Shown: positions 27,359 through 35,680 of the stretch, in pieces
Layout: each line of letters opens with the position of its first letter
Numbering within the stretch: the first letter of the stretch is position 1
Source of the DNA: Pseudomonas helmanticensis
GTDB lineage: Bacteria; Pseudomonadota; Gammaproteobacteria; Pseudomonadales; Pseudomonadaceae
Reading direction: 5' to 3'
Assembly (NCBI RefSeq): GCF_900182985.1
Contig: NZ_FXUY01000001.1
Location: 1,054,001 to 1,118,000, forward strand
DNA: 64,000 nucleotides
Notes under the pieces: generated by a model
Databases searched by the model: none
What the model was told of the DNA's origin: nothing
The model's input: only the letters and a program-made list of their open reading frames with translations
Position numbers and translations under genes: made by a program

Positions 27359-28657
27359 ATGTTTCGCATCCTGTTTCGCCTGTATCTGGTGACGATTATC
27401 TCGTACAGCGCGGCGATCTATCTGGTACCGGACCTGGTGGTCATGGCCTTTCGTGATCGCTTCGTCACCTACAATCTCGATTATTCGCGCGGCCTGCAAT
27501 CGCTGATCACCAAGCAGTTCCATGCTGCGCCGCACGATCAGTGGCCGGCGATTGCGGCGTCGATGGACAAGGATTTCCAGCCGTTGCATATCGTCCTCGC
27601 GCGTATCGACGACGCCGACTTCACCGCGATCGAGCAGCAACGGCTACGTCGTGGCGAGAACGTGGTGCGCATCGGTGACTGGGGCTGGCGCACGTTGGCG
27701 GTGACGCCGCTGAATGACGACATGGCGGTGCAAATGGTCGTGCCGCCGGACCCGATGGACGTCAATCTGTTGTACTGGAGCATCAACGTGCTGATCGGCG
27801 CGAGCCTGTTGGCGTGCCTGCTGCTGTGGTTGCGCCCGCACTGGCGCGATCTCGAACGCCTCAAGGGCACCGCCGAACGCTTCGGTAAAGGCCATTTGAG
27901 CGAACGCACAAAAATCGCCCAGAGTTCCAACATCGGCAGTCTGGCCAACGTCTTCGATACCATGGCCGGCGACATCGAAAACCTCCTGAATCAGCAGCGC
28001 GACCTTCTTAACGCTGTCTCCCATGAGCTGCGTACACCGCTGACGCGTCTCGATTTCGGCCTCGCGCTGGCGCTGTCTGACGACTTGCCGACCGCCAGCC
28101 GCGAGCGCTTGCAGGGTCTGGTCGCGCACATTCGTGAACTCGATGAGCTGGTGCTTGAGCTGCTGTCCTACAGCCGCTTGCAGAACCCGGCGCAATTGCC
28201 TGAGCAGGTTGAAGTCTCGCTGGACGAATTCATCGACAGCATTCTCGGCAGCGTCGATGAGGAACTGGAGTCGCCGGAAATCGTCATTGACGTGTTGCTG
28301 CATGGCCAGCTCGAACGCTTCTCGCTGGACCCGCGCCTGACCGCCCGCGCCATCCAGAACCTGCTGCGCAATGCCATGCGTTATTGTGAAAAACGCATCC
28401 AGATTGGCGTGCAGGTGAATGGCGAAGGGTGTGAGATCTGGGTCGACGACGACGGGATCGGCATCCCGGATGATGAGCGCGAACGGATTTTCGAGCCGTT
28501 CTACCGCCTGGACCGCAGCCGTGACCGAGCCACCGGTGGGTTTGGCCTGGGGCTGGCCATCAGCCGCCGGGCACTGGAAGCGCAGGGCGGCACGTTGACC
28601 GTTGAATCCTCCCCATTGGGCGGCGCCCGCTTCCGGCTATGGCTACCCACCCCCTGA
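27359..28657 (+). CDS. Sensor histidine kinase (RstB-like)
   Basis: This encodes a 432-residue membrane sensor kinase. Transmembrane helices lie at residues about 5-30 and 138-158, enclosing a periplasmic sensor of roughly 105 residues. A HAMP region follows, then the H-box LLNAVSHELRTPLTR with phospho-accepting His222. The ATPase domain has the N-box NLLRNAMRYCEK, the G1 box DDDGIGIPDDE and the G2 box GGFGLGLAISRR. It pairs with the response regulator immediately upstream. The stimulus is unknown. Confidence 0.92.
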   Translation: MFRILFRLYLVTIISYSAAIYLVPDLVVMAFRDRFVTYNLDYSRGLQSLITKQFHAAPHDQWPAIAASMDKDFQPLHIVLARIDDADFTAIEQQRLRRGENVVRIGDWGWRTLAVTPLNDDMAVQMVVPPDPMDVNLLYWSINVLIGASLLACLLLWLRPHWRDLERLKGTAERFGKGHLSERTKIAQSSNIGSLANVFDTMAGDIENLLNQQRDLLNAVSHELRTPLTRLDFGLALALSDDLPTASRERLQGLVAHIRELDELVLELLSYSRLQNPAQLPEQVEVSLDEFIDSILGSVDEELESPEIVIDVLLHGQLERFSLDPRLTARAIQNLLRNAMRYCEKRIQIGVQVNGEGCEIWVDDDGIGIPDDERERIFEPFYRLDRSRDRATGGFGLGLAISRRALEAQGGTLTVESSPLGGARFRLWLPTP

Positions 28658-28664
28658 AGCCCCT

Positions 28665-28740
28665 GTAGGAGCTGCCGCAGGCTGCGATCCGTTGATGTTG
28701 TTTTTAAGATCAAAGGATCGCAGCCTGCGGCAGCTCCTAC
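28665..28740. repeat. REPIN, family A
   Basis: Standard inverted arms. It lies between the kinase stop and the convergent nicotinamidase stop, six bases from the latter. Confidence 0.9.
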
Positions 28741-28745
28741 ATGGG

Positions 28746-29372
28746 TTAGATGAGGTCGCTTGACTGGATCAGGCCGACCCCGGCCAGTTGCATGCGCTCG
28801 GTCGCGGCTGCCAGCGAGCCCTGCAGATCGATCGCCCGACAGGCATCCAGCACGACAAATGCGTTGAAGCCCGCCGTGCGTGCATCCAGCGCGGAAAACA
28901 TCACGCAGAAATCCAGCGCCAGTCCGACCATATAGACCGTGTCGATGCCACGCTCCTTGAGATAGCCGGCGAGCCCGGTGACCGTGGTGCGGTCGGCTTC
29001 GAGAAACGCCGAATAACTGTCGATGTCCGGGTTGCAGCCTTTGCGAATTACCAGTTGCGCGTGGGGCAGATCGAGTTCTGGGTGGAACTCGGCGCCGGGT
29101 GTTGCCCGTACGCAATGATCCGGCCATAGCGTCTGCGGGCCGTAGGGCAACTCAATCACATCGTAAGGCTTGCGCCCGGGATGGCTCGAGGCGAACGAAG
29201 CATGCCCGGCAGGGTGCCAGTCCTGCGCAATGATGACCTGCTTGAAAAGGCCGGCGAGACGGTTGATCAGCGGGACGATCTGATCGCCTTCAGGTACGGC
29301 CAACTGCCCGCCGGGGGTGAAGTCGTTCTGCACGTCGATGACCAGCAGCGCGCTGCGCGGGGAAATCTGCAT
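28746..29372 (-). CDS. pncA: Nicotinamidase
   Basis: This encodes a 208-residue cytosolic cysteine hydrolase that converts nicotinamide to nicotinate in NAD salvage. The catalytic triad is visible as Asp13 (LLVIDVQNDFTPGG), Lys111 (VIRKGCNPDIDSYSAF) and Cys156 (GLALDFCVMFSA). The metal-binding Asp51 and His53 are in AQDWHPAGHASF. Length and motif spacing fit PncA throughout. Confidence 0.94.
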   Translation of the reverse strand: MQISPRSALLVIDVQNDFTPGGQLAVPEGDQIVPLINRLAGLFKQVIIAQDWHPAGHASFASSHPGRKPYDVIELPYGPQTLWPDHCVRATPGAEFHPELDLPHAQLVIRKGCNPDIDSYSAFLEADRTTVTGLAGYLKERGIDTVYMVGLALDFCVMFSALDARTAGFNAFVVLDACRAIDLQGSLAAATERMQLAGVGLIQSSDLI

Positions 29373-29422
29373 CGGTATGTCCTCCTTGGATAATCACCCG
29401 CACAGAATAGTGGCAGCGGCCG

Positions 29423-30181
29423 TCATGCGCTCAGTCGTTCGATCAAATGCCTGGCCAGAACCTCTAGCTCCGGCGCCGGGTTATGCCCGATCAACATCCA
29501 CGCGTGCTCGCGTTCGGTCCAGTACACCACGTTCATGGCGTGCCGGCGTTCGTGAGCCAGCGGCTGACTGCCGCTGTTGGAACGGGTGACGCATAAGGCC
29601 ATGGGGCCATGCCTGGCATCGAGATAGGTTATTTGCGCGATCGGCACGCCATCGTATTCGAGCATTTGCGCGCGCTTGAACTCGGCGCCGGGCAGCCTCA
29701 GCGTGGCCGGTGCGAGGCTCAGGCCCAGTCGTGCGTCCACCGTACGCAACTGCGCGCGCTGACTCGCCTCGTCTGCCGGCAGATGATCAAGCGTCTGCGG
29801 GACATAAAGCGCCATGTAGTCGCCGACCAGTTCACGCCAGTTGTGGTCTTGCTGCGCTTGCCAGCCGAGCAACAGTCGATCGGCCAACACGCCGCCAGCC
29901 ACCAGGGTGGCGGCCGCCGCGCCGATAAACCAGCGTCGGCTCAGCCCCGGATGTTCCGGTGACGCAATGCCGTCGAGCCGAGCCTGCAGGCGTTCCAGAG
30001 GCGCTTGCTGCGCCAGTTCATCGTAGGCCGCTTTGTACGGCAGACTGCTGCGGCTGAGCCATTGCACACGCAGGCTGAGCAGCGGATCGTCGGCGATCGC
30101 ACTGTCGAGCTGGCTGCGCTGTTCGCGGTCGAGTTCATTGTCCAGGTAAGCGACCAGTTGTTCATCCGAAGGTGTGTTCAT
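29423..30181 (-). CDS. Anti-sigma factor, membrane-anchored
   Basis: This encodes a 252-residue anti-sigma factor for the ECF sigma factor encoded just upstream; the start ATG overlaps the sigma stop (ATGA), implying coupled translation. The N-terminal region (DEQLVAYLDNELDREQRSQL) is the typical helical sigma-binding start, but the zinc-binding HxxxCxxC motif is missing. One membrane segment with an RR motif (SRRWFIGAAAATLVAGGVL, residues about 82-100) divides it from a periplasmic C-terminal domain. It would release sigma after an envelope signal. Confidence 0.88.
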   Translation of the reverse strand: MNTPSDEQLVAYLDNELDREQRSQLDSAIADDPLLSLRVQWLSRSSLPYKAAYDELAQQAPLERLQARLDGIASPEHPGLSRRWFIGAAAATLVAGGVLADRLLLGWQAQQDHNWRELVGDYMALYVPQTLDHLPADEASQRAQLRTVDARLGLSLAPATLRLPGAEFKRAQMLEYDGVPIAQITYLDARHGPMALCVTRSNSGSQPLAHERRHAMNVVYWTEREHAWMLIGHNPAPELEVLARHLIERLSA

Positions 30182-30654
30182 GACCGGTCTCCTTCGGTGG
30201 TTTTCGGCACCGCTTGCAGCGGCGGGTATTCGGCGAGTTTCAGGCGTGCGGTGGCCAGGCGGCTCATCACCGTGCCGATCGGCACTTGCAGGACATCGGC
30301 GACTTCGCGGTAGGACAAGCCTTCGACATAAGCCAGGTACACGGTTTCACGCTGGGTCTCGGGCAGGGCATCGACGCGGCGTATCACTTGCGCGGCCAGC
30401 ACATGGGTTTGCGCGGCATATTCGCCATCGAACGCCAACTGGCCGTCGGCATCGACTTGGCCCGCGCCCTGACGCAAACGCCGCGCGCGTACTTCATTGA
30501 GCCAGATCGAATGCAGAATGCTTAGCAGCCAGCGGTCCATGCGCGTGCCGGCGATGTATTGAGCAGAACGTTCCAGCGCGCGCACACAGGTCGCCTGCAC
30601 CAGATCCTCGGCGACATGCCGATTGCGCGACAGCAGCAAGCCGTAGCGCCACAA
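30178..30654 (-). CDS. ECF RNA polymerase sigma factor (start uncertain)
   Basis: This encodes a sigma-70 family ECF factor. Region 2 (SRNRHVAEDLVQATCVRALE, ...RMDRWLLSILHSIWLNEVRA) and region 4 (LPETQRETVYLAYVEGLSYR, PIGTVMSRLATARLKL) are both clear. The only canonical start in the open stretch is TTG at 30654, giving 158 residues, but conserved-looking region 2.1 sequence (QAFRAELGQHLARL) continues in frame upstream to about 30708. A GCGGAGG ribosome-binding site sits at 30712-30718, in front of ATC ATC GTC codons. Translation may therefore start at a non-canonical codon. It is part of a minus-strand run with cytochrome b561, a TPR protein and its anti-sigma factor. Confidence 0.85.
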   Translation of the reverse strand: MWRYGLLLSRNRHVAEDLVQATCVRALERSAQYIAGTRMDRWLLSILHSIWLNEVRARRLRQGAGQVDADGQLAFDGEYAAQTHVLAAQVIRRVDALPETQRETVYLAYVEGLSYREVADVLQVPIGTVMSRLATARLKLAEYPPLQAVPKTTEGDRS

Positions 30655-30725
30655 TCGCGCCAGATGCTGTCCGAGTTCCGCTCTGAATGCCTGATCGCTG
30701 ACGATGATGGCCTCCGCTATTGATG

Positions 30726-31259
30726 TCAGGTTTTCGATGAGTCGTTAATGGCTTGCGCCAGGTCCTGGTATTCCTCGCACGCCGTGCCGCAGATCGACCG
30801 GATCTGCTGCAACTGTTCTTGCGCGAGGTCGACGCGGCCTTTGATCACGTAGGCTTCGCCGAGGTATTCGCGCACTTGCGCGTACTGCGGATCGAGTTTT
30901 ACCGATTGCAGGTAATAGCTGATGCCTTCGTCGGTACGCCCGAGTTTGCGCGTGGCGTAGCCGCGATAATTCAGCGCCTTGGCGGTGTTCGGCTGTTTCA
31001 GCGTGTCGAGCAACGCCAGTGCTTCCTCGTAGCGGCCAGCCTTGGCCAGACGATAGGCGTAATCGGTGCGGTCGGCATCGGGCAACAGGCTGCTGGTCTG
31101 CAAGACGCATTTTTGCGTTTTACTGTCCCAGACCTGGCCTTTCGGGCATTCAGGCTTCTGCACCGGCTCGTCGTCGTCACCATTGGCGAAGGCCAAATGA
31201 CTGGACATGGCAGCCGCCAGTAGCAGCGGGGCGGCGAACATAACGGAACGGATAGTCAT
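30726..31259 (-). CDS. Exported TPR-repeat protein
   Basis: This encodes a 177-residue protein with a Sec signal peptide (MTIRSVMFAAPLLLAAAMSS, cleaved near SHLAFA). A short mature N-terminus has a Cys pair (CPKGQVWDSKTQKC), followed by tetratricopeptide-like helices (AYRLAKAGRYEEALALLDTL, NYRGYATRKLGRTDEGISYY) and another Cys pair near the end (SICGTACEEY). The start at 31259 is chosen because upstream codons do not encode an export signal. It lies between cytochrome b561 and the sigma factor, 29 bases after the former. Its role is unknown; a periplasmic scaffold or sensor for the sigma system is possible. Confidence 0.85.
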   Translation of the reverse strand: MTIRSVMFAAPLLLAAAMSSHLAFANGDDDEPVQKPECPKGQVWDSKTQKCVLQTSSLLPDADRTDYAYRLAKAGRYEEALALLDTLKQPNTAKALNYRGYATRKLGRTDEGISYYLQSVKLDPQYAQVREYLGEAYVIKGRVDLAQEQLQQIRSICGTACEEYQDLAQAINDSSKT

Positions 31260-31288
31260 GGGCAAGGCTCCAGAGTGAAAGTGTCGTT

Positions 31289-31849
31289 TCAGTTGGAAAC
31301 ACGTCCCGGCAACATGCGCCGCAAGGTGTTGTCGCGCAGGCCGTAGTGATGCACCAGCGCGACGATCGCGTGCAAAGACGCGAGGATAATGATGGCCCAC
31401 GCTACTTGTTCATGCAGGCCGCCAAACACCGACTTCATGCTTTTGTCGAAGGCAATCAGGGTTGGGACATCAAACAGCCCGAAGAAGTTGAAAGGTTCGG
31501 CCTGAGCCCAGCGCAAGAAAAACCCCAGCACGATCTGACTCAACAGCAGCGCGTACAGCGCCAGGTGTGCGGTTTTCGCCAGAATGTTCAGTGCGCCCTT
31601 GTTCGTCGGCGGCAAGCGCCGCCCCTTGAACAAACGCCAGAGCACCCGGCCGACAACAATGACGGCCAGCAAGATGCCAAAGGAGATGTGCAATGCCTGC
31701 AGCTCTTTGCGCAGCGGCGTGCCTTTGGGCAATTGCTCCCAAATCTGCGCGCAGGCAAACAGGCCGATCACCAGCGCGGCAGTCAGCCAGTGCAGAGTCA
31801 TGGTCAGTCGGTCGTAACGGACGGGCATATCAGTGGTCGTAACGCTCAT
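31289..31849 (-). CDS. Cytochrome b561
   Basis: This encodes a 186-residue diheme inner-membrane cytochrome of the b561 family with four helices. Haem-ligand candidates are His20 (MTLHWLTAALV), His54 (LHISFGILLAVIV) and the His residues of the last two helices (FGGLHEQVAWAIIILASLHA). It would pass electrons from ubiquinol to an acceptor in the periplasm. It is first in the run b561-TPR-ECF sigma-anti-sigma, an arrangement that suggests an envelope redox or oxidative stress response. Confidence 0.9.
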   Translation of the reverse strand: MSVTTTDMPVRYDRLTMTLHWLTAALVIGLFACAQIWEQLPKGTPLRKELQALHISFGILLAVIVVGRVLWRLFKGRRLPPTNKGALNILAKTAHLALYALLLSQIVLGFFLRWAQAEPFNFFGLFDVPTLIAFDKSMKSVFGGLHEQVAWAIIILASLHAIVALVHHYGLRDNTLRRMLPGRVSN

Positions 31850-32002
31850 GGGTCATCCTCGTGGGCAATGTACGGTTAACACCCGAGGGTGAATTTTTAT
31901 TCATTGCATTGTCAGTGACTGTTCAAGGTCGCGGTAAATTCAAGCGCTATGCTCGTGAACATCCGCCGTCGATCCGATGCTTCGCCATAAGGGGAAACTG
32001 CC

Positions 32003-32773
32003 ATGAACGAACAGCTCCATCACTCCGCCGCCGGCTACAAGACCGCTGCCGACACTTATGTCAAAGGACGGCCGGATTATCCGCCGCAGGTCGCCGACTG
32101 GCTGACCGCGACGTTGGGGCTGGATGCTCACAAGACCGTGATTGATCTCGGCGCGGGCACCGGCAAATTCACCGGCCGACTCGTGGCGACGGGCGCGCAG
32201 GTGATTGCTGTCGAACCGGTGCCGCAGATGCTTGAGAAACTCTCCGAGGCATGGCCCGATGTGCTGGCCGTCAGCGGTACTGCGACGGATCTGCCCTTGC
32301 CGGACGCGTCGGTCGATGTGGTGGTTTGCGCTCAGGCGTTTCACTGGTTTGCCAGTCAGGCGGCGTTGACCGAGATCGCCCGGGTGCTCAAGCCCGGTGG
32401 CAAGCTTGGACTGATCTGGAACCTGCGTGATACGCAGGTGAGCTGGGTGCCGAAACTCGATGCCATCGTCAATGCGCTGGAGGGTGATACGCCGCGTTAT
32501 TACACCGGCGAATGGCGCAAGGCGTTCCCCCATCCGCGCTTCGGCCCGTTGCAATTGCAGCAGTTCCACAACGGCCATACCGGCTCACCGGAGGACGTGA
32601 TTTTCAATCGAGTGCGTTCGACCAGTTTCATTGCCGCACTGCCGGACGCACAACGGGCGAAGGTTGATGAGCAGATTCGCGCGTTGATCGCGTCCGAGCC
32701 GCAGCTGCGCGGCAGGGATGTGGTGACGGTGCCCTACGAAACCGCCGCCTTCGTCACGCAAAAACCCCTGTAG
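32003..32773 (+). CDS. Class I SAM-dependent methyltransferase
   Basis: This encodes a 256-residue cytosolic methyltransferase. The SAM-binding motif I is VIDLGAGTGKFTGRL (residues 46-60) with acidic residue Glu70 in VIAVEPVPQML. ATDLPLPDASVDVVVCAQAF is the motif II region and LKPGGKLGLIWN follows. The substrate is not predictable. The start at 32003 has AGGGG upstream. The stop TAG is formed by the outer edge of a family A REPIN (CCCCTGTAG), so the protein ends KPL. Confidence 0.88.
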   Translation: MNEQLHHSAAGYKTAADTYVKGRPDYPPQVADWLTATLGLDAHKTVIDLGAGTGKFTGRLVATGAQVIAVEPVPQMLEKLSEAWPDVLAVSGTATDLPLPDASVDVVVCAQAFHWFASQAALTEIARVLKPGGKLGLIWNLRDTQVSWVPKLDAIVNALEGDTPRYYTGEWRKAFPHPRFGPLQLQQFHNGHTGSPEDVIFNRVRSTSFIAALPDAQRAKVDEQIRALIASEPQLRGRDVVTVPYETAAFVTQKPL

Positions 32774-32853
32774 GAGCTGCCGCAGGCTGCGATCTTTTGA
32801 TTGTGATTCTTAAAAGACCAGATCAAAAGATCGCAGCCTGCGGCAGCTCCTAC
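32770..32853. repeat. REPIN, family A, supplying a stop codon
   Basis: Standard inverted arms. The first bases of the left arm (GTAG) overlap the methyltransferase TAG stop at 32771-32773. Confidence 0.9.
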
Positions 32854-32950
32854 AGGGGGCGGTGTGATAGTCCCGCATTTGGCTGAACCGCCACTGTGAT
32901 GCCTTGTTATAGTTCGGGCCTCATTTTCAGCCCGGTAAAGGATCACTGCC

Positions 32951-33763
32951 ATGACTCAATACTCCGCCTTCAGCGTCGAACTGGCCGATAACATCGCCCA
33001 TGTGCAGATTAATCGCCCGGAAAAGATCAACTCGATGAACGCGGCGTTCTGGAGCGAGATCGTCGAGATTTTCCAGTGGATCGACGACACCGACGAAGTG
33101 CGTGTGGTGGTGCTCAGCGGCAACGGCAAACATTTCTCCTCGGGCATCGACCTGATGATGCTCGCCGGCGTCGCCAATGAACTGGGCAAGGACGTCGGCC
33201 GCAACGCGCGCCTGCTGCGCCGCAAGATTCTCACCCTGCAAGCCTCGTTCAACGCCGTCGACAACTGCCGCAAACCGGTGCTCGCGGCGATTCAGGGTTA
33301 CTGCCTGGGCGGTGCGATCGATCTGATCGCGGCCTGCGACATGCGTTACGCCGCCGAAGACGCCCAATTCTCGATCAAGGAAATCGATATCGGCATGGCC
33401 GCCGATGTTGGCACTTTGCAACGGTTGCCACGGATCATCGGGGACGGCATGCTGCGTGAACTGGCTTACACCGGTCGCACCTTTGGCGCTGACGAAGCGC
33501 GCAGCATCGGCCTGGTCAATCGCGTCTACAGCGACAAGGACGCGTTGCTCGAAGGCGTGATCGACATCGCTCGCGAGATCGCTTCGAAGTCGCCGATCGC
33601 GATTACCGGCACCAAGGAAATGATCAGCTACATGCGCGACCATCGCATCGACGACGGCCTCGAATACGTTGCCACCTGGAACGCCGCCATGCTGCAATCC
33701 ACCGATTTGCGCGTGGCCATGGCCGCCCACATGAGCAAACAGAAACCCGAATTTCTGGACTGA
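32951..33763 (+). CDS. Delta(3,5)-Delta(2,4)-dienoyl-CoA isomerase (crotonase family)
   Basis: This encodes a 270-residue crotonase-fold enzyme. The oxyanion-hole segments are HFSSGIDL and GYCLGGAIDL. Asp124, Glu144 and Asp152, in GGAIDL, SIKEIDIG and AADVGTLQRLP, match the three acidic residues of mammalian ECH1. This makes dienoyl-CoA isomerase the best call rather than a generic hydratase. It shifts double bonds so that odd-position unsaturated fatty acids can enter beta-oxidation. The nudC gene follows six bases after its stop, so the two may be cotranscribed. Confidence 0.88.
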   Translation: MTQYSAFSVELADNIAHVQINRPEKINSMNAAFWSEIVEIFQWIDDTDEVRVVVLSGNGKHFSSGIDLMMLAGVANELGKDVGRNARLLRRKILTLQASFNAVDNCRKPVLAAIQGYCLGGAIDLIAACDMRYAAEDAQFSIKEIDIGMAADVGTLQRLPRIIGDGMLRELAYTGRTFGADEARSIGLVNRVYSDKDALLEGVIDIAREIASKSPIAITGTKEMISYMRDHRIDDGLEYVATWNAAMLQSTDLRVAMAAHMSKQKPEFLD

Positions 33764-33769
33764 GAAACC

Positions 33770-34600
33770 ATGACAGCTCGCTGGACCACTGCAGTACTCG
33801 ACACCGATCAACCGGGCGGCTGGGCCGTGGCACGCAGCCCGGAAGGCTTTCTGTTTGATGACAACGGCGCGCTGTTCCCGCGCGAATGGCTTAAGCGTCA
33901 GGACTTGTCAGTCCTCGCCGAGCATGGCATTGGCCATCTCGATGGCGAGCCGGTGTACCTGCTGGAGTTGCGCAGTGCCAGCGAGGTACCGGGTTGCAGC
34001 TGGAAAGGCCTGCGGGCGTTCATGCTCGATGGCGATCAGACGATCTACAAAGTCCTCGGTTACGCCGCGCAGATCGGCACCTGGGCGCGTGAGCATCGTT
34101 TCTGCGGCAATTGCGGTCAGGCGATGACGCAAGTGCCGCGTGAGCGGGCGATGTATTGCCAGCCATGTGATTTGCGCAGTTATCCGCGGATTTCGCCGAG
34201 CATGATCGTGCTGATTACCCGTGGCGACGAGATCCTGTTGGCGCGCTCACCGCGTTTCGTCACCGGGGTCTACAGCACGCTGGCCGGATTCGCCGAACCT
34301 GGCGAGTCGGCCGAGGATTGCCTGATTCGCGAAGTGCGCGAGGAAGTGCAGATCGAGGTGCAGAACATTCAGTATCTGGGCAGCCAGTGCTGGCCTTTCC
34401 CGCATTCGATGATGCTCGGCTTCCATGCCGAGTACGCCGGTGGCGAGATTGTCTGTCAGGAAGACGAGATCGAAGACGCCCAGTGGTTCAACGTGCACGA
34501 CCTGCCGCCGTTGCCGGCGTCCAAATCGATTGCCCGTTATCTGATCGACGTCTACGTGGCGCGGCGCTTAGGCCACGCTGAACCAGTGCTGCCAGGCTAG
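33770..34600 (+). CDS. nudC: NAD(H) pyrophosphatase NudC
   Basis: This encodes a 276-residue Nudix hydrolase that cleaves NADH and can remove NAD caps from RNA. The zinc ribbon CGNCGQ...CQPC (Cys112, 115, 130, 133) precedes the Nudix box [20 protein letters not shown]. The family-specific motif downstream is SQCWPFPHS, whereas the usual form is SQPWPFPxS, so the proline is replaced by Cys here. The last 33 bases overlap the end of the convergent TSUP gene. Confidence 0.93.
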   Translation: MTARWTTAVLDTDQPGGWAVARSPEGFLFDDNGALFPREWLKRQDLSVLAEHGIGHLDGEPVYLLELRSASEVPGCSWKGLRAFMLDGDQTIYKVLGYAAQIGTWAREHRFCGNCGQAMTQVPRERAMYCQPCDLRSYPRISPSMIVLITRGDEILLARSPRFVTGVYSTLAGFAEPGESAEDCLIREVREEVQIEVQNIQYLGSQCWPFPHSMMLGFHAEYAGGEIVCQEDEIEDAQWFNVHDLPPLPASKSIARYLIDVYVARRLGHAEPVLPG

Positions 34601-35347
34601 GCGCACGGTCAAACCCAGCACCACGGTGATGAACACCGGGCGAATGAACTTGGCGCCACCGCTGATCGCGGTGCGCGCGCCAAAGAACGCGCCGACCATC
34701 ACCGACAGGCCCATGCTCAGGCCGATGATCCAGTCCACCTGCCCGGAAAACACGAACACCGACAGCGCCGCAATGTTGCTGACGAAGTTCATGCTGCGCG
34801 CCACGCCGCTGGCCTTGACCAGATCGATCGGGTAGAGCAGAAGGCTGCTCACTGTCCAGAACGCGCCGGTGCCGGGGCCGGCCACACCGTCATAGAAACC
34901 GAGGCTGAAGCCTTGGGTCGATTGCCATTTCTTCTTGATCGGTGCGTCGCTGTCCAGCGGCGCTTTTGGCGTACCGCCGAACAGCAAGTACAAACCGCAG
35001 GCGAAGACGATTACCGGGAGCATCTTGTTCAGCCATTCCGCCGGCAGGTAATGGGCGACGATGGCGCCGGTCAATGCCCCGACCAGCGTGCCGACAATCG
35101 CGTGCACCCACTGGCGTGGATGGAACAGCTTGCGTTTGTAGAAGGTGAAACTGGCGGTGGCCGAGCCGAACGTCGAGCTGAGTTTATTGGTGCCCAGCAC
35201 CAGGTGCGGTGGCAGGCCGGCGGTCAGCAGCGCAGGCGTGGTCAACAGACCGCCACCGCCGGCGATGGCATCGATGAAACCGGCAATGAAAGCGACGATA
35301 GCCAGAATGGCCAGGGTGGTGAGGTCAACGCTGAGTTCGAAAGGCAT
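34568..35347 (-). CDS. TSUP (TauE/SafE) family permease
   Basis: This encodes a 259-residue inner-membrane protein of the sulfite exporter TauE/SafE family (formerly DUF81) with about eight helices in two related halves. Signature segments are [22 protein letters not shown] with [14 protein letters not shown] in the first half and [15 protein letters not shown] in the second. Substrates in the family include sulfite, sulfoacetate and related anions. The neighbouring sulfone monooxygenase gene hints at sulfur metabolism, but the genes are divergent. The 3' end overlaps nudC. Confidence 0.9.
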   Translation of the reverse strand: MPFELSVDLTTLAILAIVAFIAGFIDAIAGGGGLLTTPALLTAGLPPHLVLGTNKLSSTFGSATASFTFYKRKLFHPRQWVHAIVGTLVGALTGAIVAHYLPAEWLNKMLPVIVFACGLYLLFGGTPKAPLDSDAPIKKKWQSTQGFSLGFYDGVAGPGTGAFWTVSSLLLYPIDLVKASGVARSMNFVSNIAALSVFVFSGQVDWIIGLSMGLSVMVGAFFGARTAISGGAKFIRPVFITVVLGLTVRLAWQHWFSVA

Positions 35348-35440
35348 GGAATCGGCTTATTCGGCAGGGCGCAGGTTTGGCTGCGGGGAGGGCGGTCATG
35401 TTACTCATTTCCAGCTGTTGCGGCGACCCGTAAGGCCCAA

Positions 35441-35503
35441 TCGCGAGCAGGCTCACTCCTACAGGGGAGCGCATTTCAAATGTAGGAGTGAGCCTGCTCG
35501 CGA
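35441..35503. repeat. REPIN, family B variant (ACTCCTAC arms)
   Basis: Arms TCGCGAGCAGGCTCACTCCT and complement. The inner ends (CTCCTAC, GTAGGAG) match family A while the outer ends match family B, making it a hybrid. It lies between the divergent TSUP and sfnG genes. Confidence 0.85.
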
Positions 35504-35623
35504 TGACGCCAGTCCGGCCACCCCATCAATCTACTGTTGCCCACCCGACACCCAGCCAACAAATCCCCCCTCATAAGACACCCCCTCAATGCCAAAACCC
35601 GCCAAAATCGGGCATTTCAAGCC

Positions 35624-35639
35624 TGGCACGCTTGCTGCT
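35624..35639 (+). promoter_or_regulatory. Sigma-54 promoter of sfnG
   Basis: TGGCACGCTTGCTGCT has the invariant GG and GC of the -24/-12 elements at the exact required spacing, with a perfect TGGCACG half. The start codon is 42 bases further on. In P. putida, sfnG is activated by the sigma-54-dependent regulator SfnR, which fits. Confidence 0.8.
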
Positions 35640-35680
35640 CTATCACTCCCATCTCCCCCAAATGTCCCGAGGACACGCCA

